Origin: JBPCOB01 sp051000715
GTDB lineage: Bacteria; Actinomycetota; Actinomycetes; JALYNC01
Length of the DNA: 9,217 nt
Reading direction: 5' to 3'
Assembly: GCA_051000715.1 (NCBI GenBank)
Contig: JBPCOB010000194.1
Coordinates: 1 to 9,217 of the forward strand
Shown here: piece after piece, positions 1-7,329 of the stretch
Numbering within the stretch: the stretch's first letter is position 1
Layout of the letters: each line of letters opens with the position of its first letter
Position numbers and translations under genes: made by a program
Notes under the pieces: generated by a model
What the model saw: only the letters and a program-made list of their open reading frames with translations
Told to the model about the DNA's origin: nothing
Database searches by the model: none

Positions 1-10
1 AAGGTGCACC

Positions 11-53
11 GACGTCCTTTAACGACCCGTCCGGTGAGGCGGGGAAGGAGGTC
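11..53 (+). promoter_or_regulatory. PyrR-binding RNA hairpin in the pyr operon leader (predicted)
   Basis: The RNA can fold into an upper stem CCCG (26-29) with CGGG (40-43), extended by T30-G39 and C31-G38, closing the six-base loop CGGTGA (32-37). Loop plus closing bases read TCCGGTGAGG, which matches the PyrR-binding consensus known from Bacillus (UCCNGNGAGG). Below a purine-rich internal bulge (about 20-25), TCCTT (15-19) pairs with AAGGA (45-49). After one G-G mismatch, GAC (11-13) pairs with GTC (51-53). This lower stem buries the pyrR Shine-Dalgarno sequence. Seen: the consensus loop and the pairings. Known: PyrR in Mycobacterium smegmatis acts by translational repression at such a site. 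Inferred: with UMP bound, PyrR stabilises the hairpin and blocks ribosome loading. No run of T follows, so an attenuator terminator is unlikely. Confidence 0.85.
45..52 (+). promoter_or_regulatory. Strong Shine-Dalgarno sequence of pyrR
   Basis: AAGGAGGT is a near-perfect complement of the 16S rRNA 3' end and lies 10 bases before the ATG at 63. It is the strongest ribosome binding site in the window and fixes the pyrR start. It lies within the 3' arm of the predicted PyrR hairpin, which makes it the likely control point for the operon. Confidence 0.85.
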
Positions 54-62
54 CGACCGCCG

Positions 63-692
63 ATGAGGCCTGACCAACCGCGCCGGCCCGACCGCCGCCG
101 GTCCCAGCCTCGACCGGTATCCGGCGACCCGGCGGCAGCTCGGCCGGTGCTCGAGGCCACCGATGTGTCGAGGGCGCTCAGCCGGATCGCGCACGAGGTG
201 CTGGAGCGCACCTCCGGCGGCGCGGACGTCGTGGTGCTAGGAATTCCGACCCGTGGCGTGACGCTGGCGCGCCGGCTGGCCGGCCGGATGGCAGAGGTCG
301 AGGGCCGCGCCGTCCCGGTCGGCTCCCTCGACATCACGATGTACCGCGACGACCTGCGGCTGCGCGGCGTCCGGGCACTGGCGCAGACTGACCTGCCGCC
401 GGACGGGGTAGACGGGAAGATCGTCGTCCTGGCCGACGACGTCCTGTTCTCCGGCCGGACCGTGCGGGCCGCTCTCGACGCGCTGTCCGACCTCGGCCGG
501 CCGCGGGCGGTGCAGCTCGCCGTGCTGGTCGACCGCGGTCACCGCGAGCTGCCCATCCGGGCCGACTACGTCGGCAAGAACCTCCCGACGTCGCTGCGGG
601 ACACCGTGCACGTCCTGCTCGAGGAGAACGACGGCCGGGACGCCGTCCTGCTCGGCCCCGCCGACCTGACTCGGGCCGGGGCGGCCGAGTGA
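63..692 (+). CDS. pyrR: Bifunctional pyr operon regulator / uracil phosphoribosyltransferase PyrR
   Basis: PyrR is a cytosolic RNA-binding regulator of the pyrimidine operon. In many species it also makes UMP from uracil and PRPP. The 209-residue protein follows Bacillus PyrR (181 aa) closely from about residue 29. It has a SRIAHEVLER helix (40-49), GIPTRG (60-65), LDITMYRDDL (89-98), the PRPP-binding loop with acidic pair DD in VVLADDVLFSGRT (121-133), and the family signature around VLVDRGHRELPIRADY (154-169) followed by GKNLPTS (171-177). The start is the ATG placed by a strong Shine-Dalgarno sequence. The first 28 residues are a Pro/Arg-rich extension with no Bacillus counterpart. The gene overlaps pyrB by 4 bases. 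It is probably autoregulated through the leader hairpin. Identity is secure; how much uracil phosphoribosyltransferase activity it has cannot be read from sequence. Confidence 0.97.
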   Translation: MRPDQPRRPDRRRSQPRPVSGDPAAARPVLEATDVSRALSRIAHEVLERTSGGADVVVLGIPTRGVTLARRLAGRMAEVEGRAVPVGSLDITMYRDDLRLRGVRALAQTDLPPDGVDGKIVVLADDVLFSGRTVRAALDALSDLGRPRAVQLAVLVDRGHRELPIRADYVGKNLPTSLRDTVHVLLEENDGRDAVLLGPADLTRAGAAE

Positions 693-1624
693 AGCGGCAC
701 CTGCTTTCGGCTGCCGACCTGAGCCGGGACGAGGCGCTACTGGTGCTCGACACCGCCGAGGAGCTGGCCCGGGTCGCGGACCGGCCGATCAAGAAGCTGC
801 CGACGTTGCGCGGGCGTACCGTGGTCAACCTGTTCTTCGAGGACTCCACTCGGACCCGTACGTCGTTCGAGGTGGCCGCCAAGCGGCTTTCCGCCGACGT
901 GATCAATTTCTCGGCCAAGGGGTCGAGCGTGTCCAAGGGCGAGAGCCTGAAGGACACCGCGCTCACCCTCGAGGCGATGGGCGCCGATGCGGTAGTGATC
1001 CGGCACTCCGCGTCGGGGTCGGCGCACCGGCTGGCAACCTGGATCTCCGGCTCCGTGATCAACGCCGGAGACGGGACCCACGAGCACCCAACCCAAGCCC
1101 TGCTGGACGCCTTCACGATGCGCCACCGGCTGGGCCGGCTCGAGGGACTGCGGGTGGCGATCGTCGGCGATGTGCTGCACAGCCGGGTGGCCCGCTCGAA
1201 CGTGCTGCTGCTGGACCGGCTGGGGGCCACGGTGACGCTGGTCGCCCCGCCGACGCTGTTTCCCGTCGGTGTGGACGACTGGCCGGCCGAGGTGAGCTAC
1301 GACCTCGACGGGGTCCTTGCCAAGAGCGACGTCGTCATGATGCTCCGGGTCCAGCGGGAGCGGATGAGCGCCGCGTTCTTCCCCAGCGCGCGGGAGTACA
1401 GCCGTCGCTACGGCCTGGACGCCACCCGGATGGCGCTGCTGCCCGAGGACGCGATCGTGATGCATCCCGGGCCGATGAACCGCGGCATGGAGATCGCCGC
1501 CGAGGTGGCCGACTCGGTGCGCTCCACGATCGTGGAGCAGGTGGCCAACGGCGTGAGCGTCCGGATGGCGGTGCTCTACCTGCTGCTCGGCGGGGCCGTC
1601 GAGGAGCTGGAGGCTTCATCGTGA
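689..1624 (+). CDS. pyrB: Aspartate carbamoyltransferase, catalytic subunit
   Basis: PyrB condenses carbamoyl phosphate with L-aspartate to N-carbamoyl-aspartate, the first committed pyrimidine step, in the cytosol. The 311-residue length is normal for a catalytic chain. Visible active-site motifs are the carbamoyl-phosphate loop in FFEDSTRTRTSFE (49-61), SVSKGES (80-86) with the Lys/Ser that reach in from the neighbouring subunit, R105 in VIRHS, HEHPTQALLD (131-140), the aspartate-binding DVLHSRVARSN (161-171), LRVQRER (219-225) and HPGPMNRG (259-266). The GTG start at 689 overlaps the pyrR stop as GTGA and gives the typical actinobacterial N-terminus MKRHLLSAADL. No clear Shine-Dalgarno sequence precedes it, which suggests translational coupling to pyrR. 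No pyrI regulatory-chain gene follows, so E. coli-type CTP control is not expected from this operon. Streptomyces ATCase is known to associate with dihydroorotase; a similar complex here is only an inference. Confidence 0.98.
   Translation: MKRHLLSAADLSRDEALLVLDTAEELARVADRPIKKLPTLRGRTVVNLFFEDSTRTRTSFEVAAKRLSADVINFSAKGSSVSKGESLKDTALTLEAMGADAVVIRHSASGSAHRLATWISGSVINAGDGTHEHPTQALLDAFTMRHRLGRLEGLRVAIVGDVLHSRVARSNVLLLDRLGATVTLVAPPTLFPVGVDDWPAEVSYDLDGVLAKSDVVMMLRVQRERMSAAFFPSAREYSRRYGLDATRMALLPEDAIVMHPGPMNRGMEIAAEVADSVRSTIVEQVANGVSVRMAVLYLLLGGAVEELEASS
1609..1613 (+). promoter_or_regulatory. Internal ribosome binding site for pyrC
   Basis: GGAGG inside the last codons of pyrB lies 7 bases before the pyrC GTG at 1621. 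It is the clearest internal Shine-Dalgarno sequence in the operon and supports the 1621 start. Confidence 0.65.
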
Positions 1625-2907
1625 GCGACTGGCTGGTTCGCGGCGCCCGGCTGCTCGGCGGGGAGCCGGCCGACCTCCGCCTGTCCGGCGGTGAGATCAC
1701 GGAGGTGGGAGCCCGGCTGGACGCCACCGGGGCCCGGCAGCTCGACGCCGACGGGCTGGTCGCGCTGCCGGGTCTGGTGGACCTGCACACCCACCTGCGC
1801 GAGCCGGGCCGCGAGGACGCCGAGACCATCGAGTCCGGTACTCGGGCGGCGGCGCTCGGGGGGTTCACCGCCGTACACGCGATGGCCAACACCGACCCGG
1901 TCGCGGACGTGGCCGGCGTGGTGGAGCAGGTGTGGCGGCTCGGCCAGGCAGCCGGGCACTGCGACGTGCACCCGGTCGGCGCGGTCACCGTGGGGCTGGC
2001 GGGTTGCACGCTGGCCGAGCTGGGAGCGATGGCCGATTCGGCGGCCCGGGTCCGGATGTTCTCCGACGACGGACGGTGCGTGGCCGACGCGGTGCTGATG
2101 CGACGGGCGCTCGAGTACGTCAAGGCCTTCGACGGCGTGATCGCCCAGCACGCGCAGGAGCCGCGGCTGACCGAGGGGGCGCAGATGAACGAGGGGGTGC
2201 ACTCCGCCCGGCTCGGGCTGGTCGGCTGGCCGGCGGTGGCGGAGGAGTCGGTGATCGCGCGCGACTGCCTACTGGCGGCGCACGTGGGCTCCCGCCTGCA
2301 CGTCTGCCACGTCTCCACCGCCGGTTCGGTGGAGATCCTGCGCTGGGCCAAGCGCAAGGGCTGGCGGGTTACCGCTGAGGTCACCCCGCATCACCTGCTG
2401 CTCACCGACGAGCTGGCCGCGACCTACGACCCGGTCTACAAGGTCAACCCGCCGCTGCGGACGGCGGAGGATGTCGAGGCGCTCCGTGAGGGGCTGGCCG
2501 ACGGCACTGTCGACGCGGTCGCCACCGACCACGCCCCGCACGCGCTGGAGGACAAGGAGACCGAGTGGGACGCCGCGGCGTTCGGCATGCTCGGCTTGGA
2601 GACGGCGCTCTCGGTGGTGGTTGAGGCCATGGTGGCGACCGGCCGGCTCGACTGGGCCGGTGTCGCCGACCGGATGTCGGCCCGGCCGGCCCGGATCGGC
2701 GGGCTGCGCGCGCATGGCCGTGTCCTCCAGCCCGGCGCGCCGGCCAACCTGGTGCTGGTCGACCCAACCGCCCGGACCACGGTGGACCCCTCGTCGCTGG
2801 CCTCCCGGAGCCGCAACACGCCGTACGCCGGCCGGGAGCTGCCGGCCCGCGTCGTCGCCACGTTCCTCCGTGGCCGGCCGACCGTGCTGGACGGGAAGAC
2901 CGCGTGA
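1621..2907 (+). CDS. pyrC: Dihydroorotase (class I, zinc-dependent)
   Basis: PyrC reversibly cyclises N-carbamoyl-aspartate to dihydroorotate. The 428-residue length matches the long bacterial dihydroorotases of the amidohydrolase superfamily. The zinc ligands expected from the Bacillus anthracis enzyme are all visible: H56 and H58 in DLHTHLREPG (54-63), D150 in MFSDDG (146-151), H177 in QHAQE, H230 in HVCHVS, and the catalytic D303 in ATDHAPH (301-307). Substrate-binding residues appear in LREPG and in HAMANTDP (86-93). Using Asp150 as metal ligand rather than a carbamylated lysine is typical of this class. The C-terminal beta-sandwich segment (about 360-428) contains the family-like RSRNTPYAGREL. 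The GTG start overlaps the pyrB stop (GTGA) and has a GGAGG 7 bases upstream. The gene overlaps carA directly. Allantoinase is a related family but is ruled out by the pyr context and motifs. Confidence 0.97.
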   Translation: MSDWLVRGARLLGGEPADLRLSGGEITEVGARLDATGARQLDADGLVALPGLVDLHTHLREPGREDAETIESGTRAAALGGFTAVHAMANTDPVADVAGVVEQVWRLGQAAGHCDVHPVGAVTVGLAGCTLAELGAMADSAARVRMFSDDGRCVADAVLMRRALEYVKAFDGVIAQHAQEPRLTEGAQMNEGVHSARLGLVGWPAVAEESVIARDCLLAAHVGSRLHVCHVSTAGSVEILRWAKRKGWRVTAEVTPHHLLLTDELAATYDPVYKVNPPLRTAEDVEALREGLADGTVDAVATDHAPHALEDKETEWDAAAFGMLGLETALSVVVEAMVATGRLDWAGVADRMSARPARIGGLRAHGRVLQPGAPANLVLVDPTARTTVDPSSLASRSRNTPYAGRELPARVVATFLRGRPTVLDGKTA

Positions 2908-4013
2908 CCGGCCGGGGGACCGCGCTGCTCGTCCTGGAGGACGGCCGCACGTTTGCGGGCGAGGCCTACGGCGCGCGCGGCGAGGCCTTCGGCGAGGCCG
3001 TGTTCGCCACCGGGATGACCGGCTACCAGGAGACGCTGACCGATCCTTCCTACGCCCGGCAGATCGTGGTGATGACGGCTCCCCAGATCGGCAACACGGG
3101 GGTCAACGAGCAGGACGCCGAGTCCGGCCGGATCGCGGTGGCCGGCTTCGTCATCCGCGAGCCGGCCCGGCGAGCCAGCAGCTGGCGATCCGGTGGCGAG
3201 CTGGAAGCCGCGCTGGTCGACGCCAACGTCGTCGGGATCGCCGGGATCGACACCCGGGCGCTGACCCGGCACCTGCGCGAGCGGGGCGTCATGCGGGCCG
3301 GGATCACGAGTGCCGCAACAGGCCCCGCCGAGCTGCTGGGGCGGGTGTTGGCCACCCCGGAGATGACCGGTGCCGATCTCGCCGGCGAGGTCAGCACCGC
3401 TGAGCCGTACGTTGTGCCTGCCCTCGGCCCGCGTCGCTTCCTGGTCGCCGCCCTGGATCTGGGGGTCAAGCGGTCGAGCCTGGCCGCGCTGGCGGCGGCC
3501 GGCTGTGAGGTGCACGTGCTGCCGGCGACGAGCTCGACCGCCGACCTGCTCAGGATCGATCCGGACGGGGTCTTCCTGTCCAACGGCCCGGGCGACCCGT
3601 CGACGGCGGACGCCGCGGTGGCCGCGGTTCGCGGCGTGCTGGACCAGGCCCGGCCGGTGTTCGGCATCTGCTTCGGGCACCAGGTCCTGGCGCGGGCGCA
3701 GGGGCTTGCGACGTACAAGCTCCGCTACGGGCACCGCGGGATCAACACGCCGGTCCGGGACCGCGCCACCGGCCGGGTGCACGTGACCAGCCACAACCAC
3801 GGCTTCGCCGTCGCCGCGCCACTGGACGCTGCGATCGACACGCCGTACGGCCCCGTCGAGGTCAGTGCCGTGTCGCTCAACGACGGGGTGGTGGAGGGCT
3901 TGCGCGCCCGGGAGGTGCCGGCGTTCGGCGTGCAGTACCACCCGGAGGCGGCGCCGGGCCCACATGACGCGGGCGGGCTGTTCGCCCGGTTCACCGACCT
4001 GATGGCCGGCTGA
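2904..4013 (+). CDS. carA: Carbamoyl-phosphate synthase small (glutamine amidotransferase) subunit
   Basis: CarA hydrolyses glutamine and channels ammonia to CarB for carbamoyl phosphate synthesis, serving both arginine and pyrimidine pathways. The 369 residues fall in two parts: an N-terminal CarA-specific domain (about 1-150), with LVLEDG (9-14), TGMTGYQETLTDPSY (36-50) and GIDTRALTRHLRERG (114-128); and a class I glutamine amidotransferase domain (about 178-365). The catalytic triad is C256 in FGICFGHQ (253-260), with H346 and E348 in QYHPEA (344-349). The oxyanion/glutamine segment LSNGPGDP (225-232) and YGHRGINTPV (275-284) are intact. The Phe after the nucleophile, where E. coli has Leu, is to my recollection common in actinobacterial homologues. 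The GTG start overlaps the pyrC stop as GTGA. Only a weak GGGAAG (2893-2898) precedes it. One base separates the stop from carB. Confidence 0.98.
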   Translation: MTGRGTALLVLEDGRTFAGEAYGARGEAFGEAVFATGMTGYQETLTDPSYARQIVVMTAPQIGNTGVNEQDAESGRIAVAGFVIREPARRASSWRSGGELEAALVDANVVGIAGIDTRALTRHLRERGVMRAGITSAATGPAELLGRVLATPEMTGADLAGEVSTAEPYVVPALGPRRFLVAALDLGVKRSSLAALAAAGCEVHVLPATSSTADLLRIDPDGVFLSNGPGDPSTADAAVAAVRGVLDQARPVFGICFGHQVLARAQGLATYKLRYGHRGINTPVRDRATGRVHVTSHNHGFAVAAPLDAAIDTPYGPVEVSAVSLNDGVVEGLRAREVPAFGVQYHPEAAPGPHDAGGLFARFTDLMAG

Positions 4014-4014
4014 C

Positions 4015-7000
4015 GTGCCGCGCCGTCCCGACCTGTCCTCGGTCCTGGTGATCGGCTCCGGGCCTATCGTGATCGGGCAGGGTTGCGAGTTCGACTACTC
4101 CGGTACGCAGGCCTGCCGGGTGCTGCGAGCCGAGGGGCTGCGGACCTCGCTGGTCAACAGCAACCCGGCCACGATCATGACCGACCTGGAGGTGGCGGAC
4201 GCCACCTACATCGAGCCGGTCACGCCCGAGGTCGTGGCCCGGGTGATCGAGCGAGAGCGCCCGGACGCGCTGCTGGCCACCCTCGGCGGCCAGACCGCGC
4301 TCAACACGGCGGTCGCCCTGGCCGACGGCGGCGTGCTGGACCGGTACGGCGTGGAGCTGATCGGGGCCGGCCTCGACGCGATCCGCGCGGGGGAGGACCG
4401 CCAGCGCTTCTCCCAACTGGTCCGTGAGGTCGGTGGCGAGGTGCCTGCCGGAGTGGTGGTCGGCGCGGTCGAGGACGCCGTCGCGGTGGCGACCGGCCTG
4501 GGCTACCCGGTGGTGGTCCGGCCCAGCTTCACCCTGGGCGGCAGCGGCTCGGCGCTGTGCCGCGGCCCGGCGAGCCTGCGGACCGCGGTGGCGGCCGGGC
4601 TGCGGGCCAGCCCGACCCGCGAGGTGCTCGTCGAGGAGTCGGTGCTCGGCTGGAAGGAGTACGAGCTCGAGGTGATGCGCGACCGGGCGGACAACGTCGT
4701 GGTCGTCTGCTCGATCGAGAACATCGACCCGATGGGGGTGCACACCGGCGACTCGGTCACCGTGGCGCCGGCGATGACGCTGACCGACCGCGAGTACCAG
4801 GCGATGCGCGACCTCGCGATCGCGGTGATCCGGGCGGTGGGCGTCGAAACCGGCGGGTCGAACATCCAGTTCGCGGTGCACCCGCAGACCGGCCGGCTGG
4901 TGGTCATCGAGATGAACCCCCGGGTGTCGCGGTCGAGTGCCCTGGCCTCCAAGGCGACCGGCTTCCCGATCGCCAAGATCGCCGCCAAGCTCGCGATCGG
5001 CTACACCCTCGACGAGATCCGCAACGACGTCACCGGGGTGACGCCGGCGAGCTTCGAGCCGACACTGGATTACGTCGTCGTCAAGGTGCCGCGGTTCGCC
5101 TTCGAGAAGTTCCCCGGTGCCGATCCCGAGCTGACGACCACCATGAAGTCGGTCGGCGAGGCGATGGCGATCGGTCGCTCCTTCCCCGAGGCGCTGCAAA
5201 AGGCGCTGCGCTCGCTGGACGTTGCCGCCGCCGAGCTCGACTTCGCCGCGCCGGTGCTCGCCACGCCGGCGGAGCTCGAGAGCCGGCTGCAGGTGCCACA
5301 CGACGGCCGGCTGCAGACGGTCACGGCCGCGCTGCGGGCAGGCTCGAGCGTCGAGGCCGCCGCCGCCGCCAGCGGGATCGACCCGTGGTTCGTCGACCAG
5401 GTCGCGCTGCTCGCCGAGGTGGCCGCGGAGATCACGGTCGCGCCGGCGCTGTCGCCGGACCTGCTGCGCCGCGCCAAGCGGCACGGCTTCTCCGACCGCC
5501 AGCTCGCCGCGCTGACCGCCAGCACCGAGGACGCCGTCCGCGCCCGCCGGCACGAGCTCGGCCTGCGGCCGGTCTACAAGACCGTCGACACCTGCGCGGC
5601 CGAGTTCGCCGCGCTCACGCCGTACCACTACTCGAGCTACGACGAGGAGGACGAGGTCGCGCCGTCCCGGCGACCGACCGTGATCATCCTCGGCAGCGGT
5701 CCGAACCGGATCGGGCAGGGCATCGAGTTCGACTACGCCTGCGTGCAGGCTGCGCTGGCGCTGCGGGCCGCCGGCTACTCGACCGTCATGGTGAACTGCA
5801 ACCCGGAGACCGTCTCGACCGACTACGACACCGCCGACCGGCTCTATCTCGAACCGCTGACCTTCGAAGACGTGCTCGAGGTCGTGCGGGCCGAGCAGCG
5901 GGTCGGCGAGGTCGTCGGTGTGGTGGTCCAGCTCGGCGGGCAGACGCCGCTGGCGCTGGCCGCCCCGCTGGCCGCGGCCGGCGTTCCGGTGGTCGGGACC
6001 TCCCCCGCCGCGATCGACCGGGCGGAAGACCGGGCCGCCTTCTCCCGGCTGCTCGCCGCGGTGGGGCTGCCGGCCCCGCGGCACGGCCTGGCGACGTCGT
6101 ACGACGAGGCCACCGCGGTGGCCGAGGTCGTGGGATACCCGGTGCTGGTGCGGCCCTCCTACGTGCTCGGCGGTCGCGGCATGGAGATCGTCTACGACGA
6201 CGCCGGGCTGGCGGCGTACATGACGGCGCACACCCGGGCCAGCCGCGAGCAGCCGGTGCTGGTCGACCGCTTCCTCGAGGACGCCGTCGAGATCGACGTG
6301 GACGCCCTCTACGACGGGCGGGAGCTGTTCCTGGCCGGGGTGATGGAGCACATCGAGGAGGCCGGTGTCCACTCCGGGGACTCCACCTGCACGCTGCCCC
6401 CGATCAGCCTGGGCGGCGCCGACCTCGACCGGATCCGCCGGTCGACCGAGGCGCTCGCGGCCGCCCTCGGCGTCCGTGGGCTGATCAACGTCCAGTTCGC
6501 GCTGGCCGGCGATGTTCTCTACGTGCTCGAGGCCAACCCCCGGGCGTCGCGGACCGTGCCGTTCGTCTCCAAGGCCACCGGCGTACCGCTGGCCGGAGCC
6601 GCCGCCCGGGTGATGCTCGGCGCTTCCATCGCCTCGCTGAGGGCCGCGGGCCTGCTTCCCGCCGGCGACGGCGCCGACCTGCCGCCCGACGCGCCGGTGT
6701 CGGTCAAGCAGGCGGTGCTGCCGTTCCCGCGGTTCGCCGGCGTGGACACCGTCCTGGGCCCCGAGATGAAGGCGACCGGCGAGGTGATGGGCATCGACGC
6801 CGACTTCGGCACCGCGTTCGCCAAGGCCCAGGAGGCGGCGTACGGCGCGCTGCCGACCAAGGGCTCGGTCTTCGTCAGCATGGCCGACCGGGACAAGCGG
6901 GCGATGCTGTTCCCGGTCAAGCGGCTGGCCGATCTCGGGTTTCGGGTGCTTGCCACCGAGGGCACCGCGGCCGTTCTCAGGCGCTGCGGGGTGGCCGCGA

Positions 7001-7329
7001 CCGTGGTCCGCAAGCACTCTGCCGGCCCAGGACCCGACGGGGAGCCGACCGTGGTCGAGCGGATCCTGGCCGGCGAGGTCGACCTGGTGGTCAACACCCC
7101 GATCGGCGGCTCCACGGCCGGCCCCCGGCTGGACGGCTACGAGATCCGGACGGCCGCGGTCGCCCGCGGCGTCCCGTGCGTGACCACCGTGCAAGGGCTG
7201 GGTGCCTGCGTGCTGGCGATCGAGGCGATGCTGCGCGGCGACCTCGGCGTGCGGTCCCTGCAAGAGCATGTCGCGATGCTGCGTCGCAGGCCGGTCGAGG
7301 CCGCCCGCGGGTCCGGGGCGGCGGGGTGA
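4015..7329 (+). CDS. carB: Carbamoyl-phosphate synthase large subunit
   Basis: CarB makes carbamoyl phosphate from bicarbonate, ammonia and two ATP, partnered by CarA. At 1104 residues it is slightly longer than E. coli CarB (1073). The two homologous ATP-grasp halves are both complete. The N-half (1-400) has GSGPIVIGQGCEFDYSG (14-30), VNSNPATIMTD (47-57), GGSGS (175-179), GWKEYELEV (212-220) and VIEMNPRVSRSSALASKATG (297-316) with E299 and N301. The C-half (about 555-940) has GSGPNRIGQGIEFDY (560-574), YVLGGRGMEIVYDD (716-729) and VLEANPRASRTVPFVSKATG (837-856). An oligomerisation segment lies between them (about 410-550). The C-terminal MGS-type allosteric domain (about 945-1085) keeps T981, T984 and K1000, aligned with E. 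coli effector-site T974, T977 and K993. The GTG start one base after the carA stop gives MPRRPDLSSVLVIGSGP, which aligns with E. coli from residue 1. No convincing Shine-Dalgarno sequence is seen. Confidence 0.98.
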   Translation: MPRRPDLSSVLVIGSGPIVIGQGCEFDYSGTQACRVLRAEGLRTSLVNSNPATIMTDLEVADATYIEPVTPEVVARVIERERPDALLATLGGQTALNTAVALADGGVLDRYGVELIGAGLDAIRAGEDRQRFSQLVREVGGEVPAGVVVGAVEDAVAVATGLGYPVVVRPSFTLGGSGSALCRGPASLRTAVAAGLRASPTREVLVEESVLGWKEYELEVMRDRADNVVVVCSIENIDPMGVHTGDSVTVAPAMTLTDREYQAMRDLAIAVIRAVGVETGGSNIQFAVHPQTGRLVVIEMNPRVSRSSALASKATGFPIAKIAAKLAIGYTLDEIRNDVTGVTPASFEPTLDYVVVKVPRFAFEKFPGADPELTTTMKSVGEAMAIGRSFPEALQKALRSLDVAAAELDFAAPVLATPAELESRLQVPHDGRLQTVTAALRAGSSVEAAAAASGIDPWFVDQVALLAEVAAEITVAPALSPDLLRRAKRHGFSDRQLAALTASTEDAVRARRHELGLRPVYKTVDTCAAEFAALTPYHYSSYDEEDEVAPSRRPTVIILGSGPNRIGQGIEFDYACVQAALALRAAGYSTVMVNCNPETVSTDYDTADRLYLEPLTFEDVLEVVRAEQRVGEVVGVVVQLGGQTPLALAAPLAAAGVPVVGTSPAAIDRAEDRAAFSRLLAAVGLPAPRHGLATSYDEATAVAEVVGYPVLVRPSYVLGGRGMEIVYDDAGLAAYMTAHTRASREQPVLVDRFLEDAVEIDVDALYDGRELFLAGVMEHIEEAGVHSGDSTCTLPPISLGGADLDRIRRSTEALAAALGVRGLINVQFALAGDVLYVLEANPRASRTVPFVSKATGVPLAGAAARVMLGASIASLRAAGLLPAGDGADLPPDAPVSVKQAVLPFPRFAGVDTVLGPEMKATGEVMGIDADFGTAFAKAQEAAYGALPTKGSVFVSMADRDKRAMLFPVKRLADLGFRVLATEGTAAVLRRCGVAATVVRKHSAGPGPDGEPTVVERILAGEVDLVVNTPIGGSTAGPRLDGYEIRTAAVARGVPCVTTVQGLGACVLAIEAMLRGDLGVRSLQEHVAMLRRRPVEAARGSGAAG

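Noticed and set aside
26..43. Intrinsic attenuator terminator before pyrR
   Set aside because: The hairpin is followed by the Shine-Dalgarno sequence, not by a run of T. Translational repression fits better.
1..62. A promoter in the leader
   Set aside because: I see no convincing -10 or -35 pair in these 62 bases. The hairpin begins at base 11, so the transcription start is probably at or outside the window edge.
1335..2384. A 349-codon minus-strand open frame opposite pyrB/pyrC
   Set aside because: Ser/Arg/Pro/Thr-rich, motif-free translation, complementary to conserved coding sequence.
2436..3965. A 509-codon minus-strand open frame opposite pyrC/carA
   Set aside because: Same GC-rich shadow effect; no motifs, no ribosome binding site of note, and both plus-strand genes are fully conserved.
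3991..7269. A 1092-codon open frame on the minus strand opposite carB
   Set aside because: It mirrors carB codon structure in GC-rich DNA. Its translation is His/Arg/Gly/Asp-rich low-complexity sequence with no recognisable domain, while the plus strand encodes an intact CarB.
4557..7325. A long open stretch in the pyrK frame upstream of its start, inside carB
   Set aside because: This is the +2 frame of carB with Arg/Gly/Ala-rich sequence. PyrK homology begins only at 7326, so it is not a fusion.
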